64,000 nt of DNA, taken from assembly GCA_039000515.1 (NCBI GenBank), contig JBCFYV010000012.1, positions 85,466,284 through 85,530,283 on the forward strand. Reading direction: 5' to 3'. Origin of the DNA: Timema cristinae. Its lineage: Eukaryota; Arthropoda; Insecta; Phasmatodea; Timematidae. Each line of letters opens with the position of its first letter. Position 1 is the first letter of the stretch. Shown one piece after another: positions 58,401 to 64,000 of this stretch. The translations under genes and the position numbers were made by a program. Under the pieces are notes generated by a model. That model saw only the letters and a list, made by a program, of their open reading frames with translations, searched no databases and was not told the DNA's origin.

Positions 58401-61400
58401 GTAGACTATACAGCAGAACTCGTACTGGGAAATGTACCTGTATGTAGACTATACAGCAGAACTCGTACTGGGAAATGTACCTGTATGTAGGTAGACTATA
58501 CAGCAGAACTCGTACTGGGAAATGTACCTGTATGTAGGTAGACTATACAGCAGAACTCGTACTGGGAAATGTACCTGTATGTAGACTATACAGCAGAACT
58601 CGTACTGGGAAATGTACCTGTATGTAGACTATACAGCAGAACTCGTACTGGGAAATGTACTGTATGTAGGTAGACTATACAGCAGAACTCGTACTGGGAA
58701 ATGTACCTGTATGTAGGTAGACTATACAGCAGAACTCGTACTGGGAAATGTACCTGTATGTAGGTAGACTATACAGCAGAACTCGTACTGGGAAATGTAC
58801 CTGTATGTAGACTATACAGCAGAACTCGTACTGGGAAATGTACCTGTATGTAGACTATACAGCAGAATTCGTACTGGGAAATGTACCTGTATGTAGACTA
58901 TACAGCAGAACTCGTACTGGGAAATGTACCTGTATGTAGACTATACAGCAGAACTCGTACTGGGAAATGTACCTGTATGTAGGTAGACTATACAGCAGAA
59001 CTCGTACTGGAAATGTACCTGTATGTAGGTAGACTATACAGCAGAACTCGTACTGGGAAATGTACTTGTATGTAGACTATACAGCAGAACTCGTACTGGG
59101 AAATGTACCTGTATGTAGACTATACAACAGAATCGTACTGGGAAATGTACCTGTATGTAGACTATACAGCAGAACTCGTACTGGGTAATGTACCTGTATG
59201 TAGACTATACAGCAGAACTCGTACTGGGAAATGTACCTGTATGTAGACTATACAGCAGAACTCGTACTGGGAAATGTACCTGTATGTAGGTAGACTATAC
59301 AGCAGAACTCGTACTGGGAAATGTACCTGTATGTAGACTATACAGCAGAACTCGTACTGGGAAATGTACCTGTATGTAGACTATACAGCAGAACTCGTAC
59401 TGGGAAATGTACCTGTATGTAGGTAGACTATACAGCAGAACTCGTACTGGAAGATGTACCTCTATGTAGACTTTAGAGCACAGATCTCACTGGGGTATGT
59501 ACTTGTATTTAAACTAAACAGCAATACTCGCACTGGGAGATGTAACCTCCTTTTATCCTGTAATGTAGTAAGCTTACCTTTTATTATTTCACTATGGTGT
59601 AGCTTATAATATAGGGCCATAGTTTAATTCGTCGATGAAAGACTGCTTTCAAGGTAAATGTAGTGAACCTGTTTGTATATGATCGTGATGTACCTGTATG
59701 TAGATGATCATGTCCGAGAGCTCTTTGGCTATCTGGCTGCTCTGTTTCTTGGCCTGTTTGTGCTGCAACAGTTCCTCGTCGTTAGGGTTCCAGTCGGTGG
59801 TGTCAGACGTGTGGGTGCGACTGGTGGCCGACTAATGTTGCGGTGGTCAGACCGGAGCATACTCTCGTGGCTGGACACGGAGTCTGTACGAGGGGGCCTT
59901 ATAGACTTGGAGTCCTCCCCTCCAGCCGCGTACATCAGCATCTTGTCTGAAAAACGGTGGGATAAGGGGGACTTTTAGTGCGAGCTGTTGTCTTAATCTT
60001 GTTCTTCATATACTAGTAATCCCTAACCTTTGTTATCGCACCAGTGGGTCATATAGTCTATTTTACAGGGAGATCTCAGTTCAAATATTGACTTGGTGTG
60101 ATGCAGTGATTTTTTAATCAATTGTTTTACCATTTATTCTCCACGAAAATACGGATCTATTTCCTCTTATTCCCTCCCCCCCATTCTTAAGTCCTTAGTG
60201 AAAATACGTAGATAAATCAAAGGGTAGTGAGACGTGGTTCACAAAGGAAATGGTCTTTTGGTTAGTAGTGGGAGCTATCCAATCTAACTTCTGAGGTGAC
60301 GGACCAACGGCACACCTGTCCAATCCCCACGATCTGAGGCGTCAGTCTCGCAAAAGAATGGGTTGTTGGTGTCAGAGGATATCAAGATACTAACCTCAGC
60401 TGGCTGCACTGGAAGTGGTTTTCCTCACTTGATATATCTTTTTGGTTTTACCATTTTATATCCAGTATAACTCAGGTACATTTACTCTTACGTTATTTAC
60501 CCTCCCGATCGCCACCACCTAAAATATGCCATTAATAATTCTGGTGTTGAATCTACAAATTAAAAAAAAAAGTATGATGTATTGAATTGTATGCGTTATA
60601 TTGAAAATAAACGAATAATGCTTATCGTATGTATACAATATATCATTCTAAAAAACAAACCACCAGCCCAGATTTCTGTAATAATTAATAAATTGTTAAG
60701 GATTTAACGCGAGAAAAAACAACGCAAGAAATACGAGTTCTTCTACTGTCTACGGATGAGGGAGGTTATCTCATTTACTAGTGTGTTTCATTAATCTAAG
60801 GTTCTAAGCCTTCAAGCAAAAGAGAGGGGGAGTTATTAATATCTAGCCTAGAACAGGCAAAGCACTTTTGGCCGATTAAAATAGTTTTTGACTAATACGT
60901 TGTGAATATAGTAAACCTGAAAAGTGTAAATCATACTAATTTATAGGTACTATACCAAAATACTCCTCAGACCCTCATTTATGTTGAAGGCACTCAACAG
61001 CAGAAGTGAATAAGTTTATCAGGAAATGAACTATATGATATATCACCTGGCGCCACCTAAGCGCAGAAGTGCGTAGTAATCAGCGTTTAAGTGGGGCCAG
61101 GAGATAAATCATATAGTTCATTTACTGATTCCTTCAACATAAATGAGGGTCTGAGGAGTATTTTGTTAAAAACTAATAAATTGGCCGTGTAGGGTTGCGC
61201 TTTAAGATAAACTAAATATGCCTAGTTTTTTTAAATACTATAAAAATAATTAGGCTAAAAGAATTTACAATTGATAGGAAAACTCTAAAGCATTCCACTG
61301 ATATTTCACACGCCTACTTTTTGAGCGTGTGAAAGAACAGTGGTCGAATGGGGACGAAGAGTGAATACCGTAAAATTGCTAAGTGGGGCGGTATCTACAT

Positions 61401-64000
61401 ATCACAACTACTTTAAATATATTTTCTTAATACACACAATTCTTCTTCCTCAAGTTTTAGTTTTATTAAATTATTTTATTCTGTATTTTGCCATATAGAA
61501 TTGATGTTAAACTGTTGCTTGGTGAATGGCTCGTCTACAAAGTCACACCAACTCGTCGAAAGGACAGTTGTACGATATTTAGGGTATATGTCTGCCACCA
61601 AAGGTTATATAAATTGACACTTTATTGAATTTTTCTTAATTTTACTTTATTATTTTTGGTTTATATAGTTGAACTCACGTCTTCCGACATTATATTGCAG
61701 ACAGTCCCTTTTGAGGCAAGAAATAAACCCCATGCATCTTATGACAGGAGGGTGATTGTAGATGAGCTATAGATAAAACAAAATCATTTTAATGCTTCTT
61801 ATTAGACCTATACTAACTTAACCTAACCTCAAAGTCGACTTGTGAAGGATTATTTTGTTTCAACAGTCTGAACTATGTTATAATAAACTTAAATTCGCGT
61901 TTGAAAGGTGTACGCATTCTCCTGTTTAATTTAATTTGTAATATCATCCGTTCATGCGCACAAGTATAGTCCCTTAAATTAATATACCATCGTTCTCTTC
62001 ATCGTCGTCATCATCATCGTCCTCATAGTCGCTGTAGTCGTCGTTGGCGGAGCCCCCGCTGGTGTTGGAGATGATGGAACTAGCGCGGCCGGAGGAGGGT
62101 TGCTTGTAGACCCCGACCCCACGCAGAGGCGTGTGAGAGGAACTGCCATGGCGGCACGGAGGGATGTCCGCAGTCAGCTTCTTATTTTTGATGAGGATCC
62201 GGTGCCGCAATTGGGCTGGAGAGGGTAGTTGGGCGTCCTCGCAGAAGTCCGCCTCGAACAGGAACTTGGTCACCAGTTTCTCGCCAAACACGGACTGAGA
62301 ATGAATATGAAACACATTAGGAAGTTAGTTGGAAGGTAGGTTCTGGCTTGATGAAACTACACTGGTTTTCGTCCTAACAGAGTTGACAGGACAACCCATA
62401 TTGCTACAAGTTATTACAAGTTACATAACTGTTACAAGGCTTATGTAAAAACTCCTCAATAGGAGCTGTCAATAATTTTTTTGACATATTTTAGCAATTT
62501 ACAGTTTAGAAAAAACCTAATTTGGTTGCAGGTGTTGTGAATTTTATGATTCTATTAAGTTACAGGCTTAGGCATTGAGGAGGAATATAAATAATACATT
62601 ATTAATAATGATTTCAGGGTGAGGGTTGAAATCCTAAACACTTCCCCTCTGCATGGACCTGTCTTTAATGAAACATTATATTAATTGTACACCTTATAGC
62701 GTTCTATAAGCTTTCTCAGCTCTGTGGTAGTTTGGATCAACCCTATATAATAAATCTTGAATAACTCATACTCGTACTATACTCGATATTTCTCCTTTTT
62801 TCTTTAAGGCGAATTCCTATTAAACACCAAAATTCTATTAAAATATTCAATAAGGGTATGAAAGGGCTCGATGGTTAAACTAATAACTGACCTGGAATAC
62901 AAGAGTGTATGCCATATTAGCCTGCCACTGCACAAAGCAGTGGTTTTGATGGACAAGATGATGGGGTAGGGTGAGGGGACTACAGTACCGACAGACCTGG
63001 AAGATATGTGCCATCCTGGCCTGCTGCTGTACAGAGCAGTGGTTCTGATGGACAGGATGATGGGGTAGGGTGAGGGGACTACAGTATCGACAGACCTGGA
63101 AGATATGTGCCATCCTGGCCTGCTGCTGTACAGAGCAGTGGTTCTGATGGACAGGATGATGGGGTAGGGTGAGGGAACTACAGTACCAACAGACCTGGAA
63201 GATATGTGCCATCCTGGCCTGCTGCTGTACAGAGCAGTGGTTCTCGATGGACAAGATGACGGGGTAGGGTGATGTGACAAAGGCGCTACGGTTGATGGCC
63301 TCCACCACGGACCGGAAAGGGATCTTGGTGGTGAAGGTGAGCCCGTGGTAGATGAGAGGGGACCCATCGTCTCCATCCCAGCAGTCCAACTCCACGCACC
63401 GGCAGCCTGTTAGCAGCACCTGCAGCATCATAAACACGTCACTCTTGGATAAGGCGGGCTCGAAACCTGTCAGTCTGAATTTACTTTTAGAAAGGCACAG
63501 ATCTGAACGCATACATCATTACAAGATGGTAAATTTTCTTATTCAAACACCTTAGATTTTTTGGTAGTGCGTCAGTCTACTGTGATAAGGGTCTCTGATT
63601 CAATTCTTAACATTGGTGGACAATTTATCATTGGTGAATTTAAGGCTTTCGCTTTCACGACACTGCGATGATTTAATAGTAGTGGGAAGGTGTCGTGTAT
63701 GTTACAAAAATAAGTTAGCGTTCAGTCGATGTTCTGATATAATCAGTTTGTTCATAAAGTAATAACAAAACCAATTAAAATAAAGTCTTTTCCATAGTTA
63801 CCTGACTGTACAGCTCAACGGAAGACTCCCCCTTGAGCTGGTGCCCGGTGAGGTACGTGTTGTGTGAAGACGCGATGTAGTAGTGGGACAAGGGATGGTC
63901 CATCTCGGATTCATCAGGGCCCATCCTCTCGCTGGTGAAGGCGTAGTTGTCCTTGTCCATGAGGTACCGGGAGAACCCCTCAAAGGATAGGCAACTCTGG
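48194..64000 (-). CDS. PLCE1: Phospholipase C epsilon, 3' six exons (partial, N-terminus beyond right edge)
   Basis: The exons in transcript order are 64000-63802, 63419-63195, 62294-61988, 59946-59694, 50886-50119 and 49460-48194, about 1,000 residues. The enzyme cleaves PIP2 to IP3 and diacylglycerol at membranes under control of Ras/Rap/Rho GTPases. Visible domains are the end of the EF-hand region ([14 protein letters not shown]); catalytic X, with [18 protein letters not shown] and ILSIEN holding the two catalytic His and the Ca2+ ligands N, E, D, E; an acidic X-Y linker; catalytic Y ([30 protein letters not shown]); C2; RA1; and RA2. The RA pair and the [14 protein letters not shown] sequence identify the epsilon class. 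Three apparent single-base deletions disturb the frame (59786-59831, 48866-48873 and 48758-48784). Exon phases agree only if one base is restored at each, so consensus error is more likely than decay. The CDC25 and upstream parts are outside the window. Confidence 0.94.
50119..50886 (-). CDS. PLCE1: PLCE1 exon: Y domain and most of C2
   Basis: This exon has 256 codons, phase 0 at both ends, with no disruption. It encodes AIKFRGLN, a Ser/Thr-rich loop, [12 protein letters not shown], the Y-domain core ([27 protein letters not shown]), and the C2 domain up to [15 protein letters not shown]. The acceptor is gattgtag only about 100 bp from the edge of the large minisatellite. Confidence 0.95.
50985..59540. 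repeat. ~8.5-kb minisatellite of 43-47-bp units (about 190 copies) inside a PLCE1 intron
   Basis: The basic unit is 43 bp (plus strand: tatacagcagaactcgtact, gggaaatgtacctgtatgta, gac). Common variants are type A (cagatgtcgtactgggagat), type B (cagaactcgtactgggaaat) and a 47-bp form with an extra GTAG (gtaggtagac). Type A dominates at 51.0-51.65 kb, type B and the 47-bp form elsewhere. The outermost units (50985-51060 and 59445-59540) are the most diverged. On the minus strand, which is sense for PLCE1, each unit reads tctacatacaggtacat, identical to the real 5' splice junction at 59694. Many one-base deletions occur in the middle of the array. Short frames such as [20 protein letters not shown] are repeat by-products. 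Confidence 0.98.
59694..59946 (-). CDS. PLCE1: PLCE1 exon: X-Y linker, with apparent one-base deletion
   Basis: The acceptor is ccgtttttcag. The entry phase (codon GAC) gives [20 protein letters not shown]. The exit matches the family only in another frame ([20 protein letters not shown], then [13 protein letters not shown] before CAG|GTACAT). The switch lies between 59786 and 59831, consistent with one missing base. The 253-bp length fits the flanking phases only with one added base. Its 3' junction is the sequence repeated in the adjacent intron array. Confidence 0.85.
60047..60245 (+). repeat. SINE family A, degenerate plus copy
   Basis: It keeps cagggagatctcagttcaaa (B-box region), accatttattctccacgaaa, and a tail agggtagtgagacgtggttc, in family order. 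Confidence 0.45.
60956..61165. repeat. 210-bp foldback element with ~35-bp near-perfect outer arms
   Basis: The left arm caaaatactcctcagaccct then catttatgttgaagg is repeated exactly in reverse at the right end. Inner arms (aaatgaactatatgat-tat, cctggc) continue the pairing after a short asymmetric insertion. No coding sequence, and no clear target-site duplication. Confidence 0.85.
61988..62294 (-). CDS. PLCE1: PLCE1 exon: X-domain end and acidic X-Y linker
   Basis: The acceptor is cattctcag. It encodes [34 protein letters not shown], a basic/Ser-rich stretch, and a strongly acidic run (an [12 protein letters not shown] type tail). Acidic X-Y linkers are known to restrain PLC activity. The donor is GATG|GTATAT, phase 1. 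Confidence 0.9.
62892..63281 (-). repeat. 99-bp tandem copies of the 3' end of a PLCE1 exon with its splice donor
   Basis: Copies start (lower edge) at 62892, 62997, 63096 and 63195. The last is the genuine exon end; spacings are 105, 99 and 99 bp. Each carries the coding end [16 protein letters not shown] (diverged in the 62892 copy) followed by CAG|GT: GTCTGT in three and GTCAGT in the outermost. The frame of the real exon stays open through all copies. In the extra copies one base is missing relative to the exon at tccatc(g)agaac. Confidence 0.92.
63195..63419 (-). CDS. PLCE1: PLCE1 exon: X-domain core
   Basis: This exon has 75 codons, from [19 protein letters not shown] to ARMAHIFQ. It holds Ca2+ ligands E and D of VELD, the second catalytic His in YHG, and the Glu of SIEN. 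The residue after YHG is Leu, where vertebrate epsilon has His; this position varies among PLCs. The donor CAG|GTCTGT is phase 0 and is repeated downstream in the tandem copies at 62892-63194. Confidence 0.93.
63553..63765 (+). repeat. SINE family C, plus copy
   Basis: The head is ggtagtgcgtcagtctactg, the B-box region ggtctctgattcaattc, and the 3' end gatataatcagtttgttcat, as in the copy at 2375-2582. It occupies most of the 382-bp intron between the first two PLCE1 exons in the window. Confidence 0.6.
63802..64000 (-). CDS. PLCE1: PLCE1 exon: EF-hand end and start of X domain (partial)
   Basis: One base and 66 codons are in the window, read from the right edge. It encodes [14 protein letters not shown], then [20 protein letters not shown] with the first catalytic His and Ca2+-binding Asn (local residues 46-47). 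The donor is CAG|GTAACT, phase 0. Confidence 0.95.

Larger units (their letters stand above)
59947..61987 (-). other. PLCE1 intron with SINE and foldback
   Basis: This 2.0-kb intron contains degraded SINE sequence (60047-60245, and a more doubtful copy at 60.38-60.52 kb) and a foldback at 60956-61165. From 61.2 to 61.99 kb I see nothing recognisable. Confidence 0.6.

Noticed and set aside
50985..59540. CRISPR-like or satellite-centromere array
   Set aside because: There are no unique spacers between repeats and the host is a eukaryote. The array is confined to one intron, so neither interpretation fits.

Overview
This is a window of animal nuclear DNA with split genes, AT-rich introns and intergenic DNA, and dense dispersed repeats (several tRNA-derived SINE families, LINE, hAT, Tigger and Harbinger-like remnants). 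The genes have metazoan orthologues. The intron sizes and repeat types suggest an invertebrate, probably an arthropod, but I cannot name a species. A phospholipase C epsilon gene is present; to my knowledge Drosophila melanogaster has none, so a fly is unlikely.

Three protein-coding genes are supported. (1) B4GAT1-type beta-1,4-glucuronyltransferase (GT49 family), plus strand, 4987-13106. I reconstruct six coding exons, all joined in phase 0, giving 458 residues. Two exons are short and were found by hand: one encodes the type II membrane anchor and one the stem. (2) PRPF3, the U4/U6 snRNP protein Prp3, plus strand, 28222-37124. It has four coding exons, 652 residues, and is intact. (3) PLCE1, phospholipase C epsilon, minus strand, entering from the right edge and ending at 48194. 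The window holds its six 3' exons: end of the EF-hand region, catalytic X, acidic X-Y linker, catalytic Y, C2, and two Ras-association domains. The N-terminal half lies beyond position 64000. The genes have unrelated roles (glycosylation of dystroglycan-type glycans, pre-mRNA splicing, Ras/Rap-coupled phosphoinositide signalling), and nothing suggests a functional cluster.

Layout: 1-4.98 kb gene-free with SINEs; 5-13.1 kb B4GAT1; 13.1-28.2 kb intergenic, with an inverted pair of ~430-bp repeats (18.4 and 22.5 kb) and a transposon graveyard at 23.7-27.9 kb (LINE reverse transcriptase, hAT, Tigger); 28.2-37.1 kb PRPF3; 37.1-46.8 kb intergenic with SINEs, one nested in another, and a 602-bp Harbinger-type MITE; 46.8-47.5 kb a 47/49-bp minisatellite; 48.2-64 kb PLCE1.

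The most unusual structure is inside PLCE1. One intron (50887-59693) is almost entirely an ~8.5-kb minisatellite of ~43-47-bp units, roughly 190 copies. Each unit carries a sequence identical over 17-18 bp to the real exon/intron junction of the upstream exon, including the 5' splice site CAG|GTACAT. Another PLCE1 intron starts with three further 99-105-bp copies of the 3' end of the preceding X-domain exon. These copies stay in frame, contain no stop, and each ends in a usable phase-0 donor. Two introns of one gene have thus expanded tandem arrays seeded on their own 5' splice sites. PLCE1 also shows three apparent single-base deletions, two of them in or beside homopolymer tracts; these look more like consensus errors than decay.
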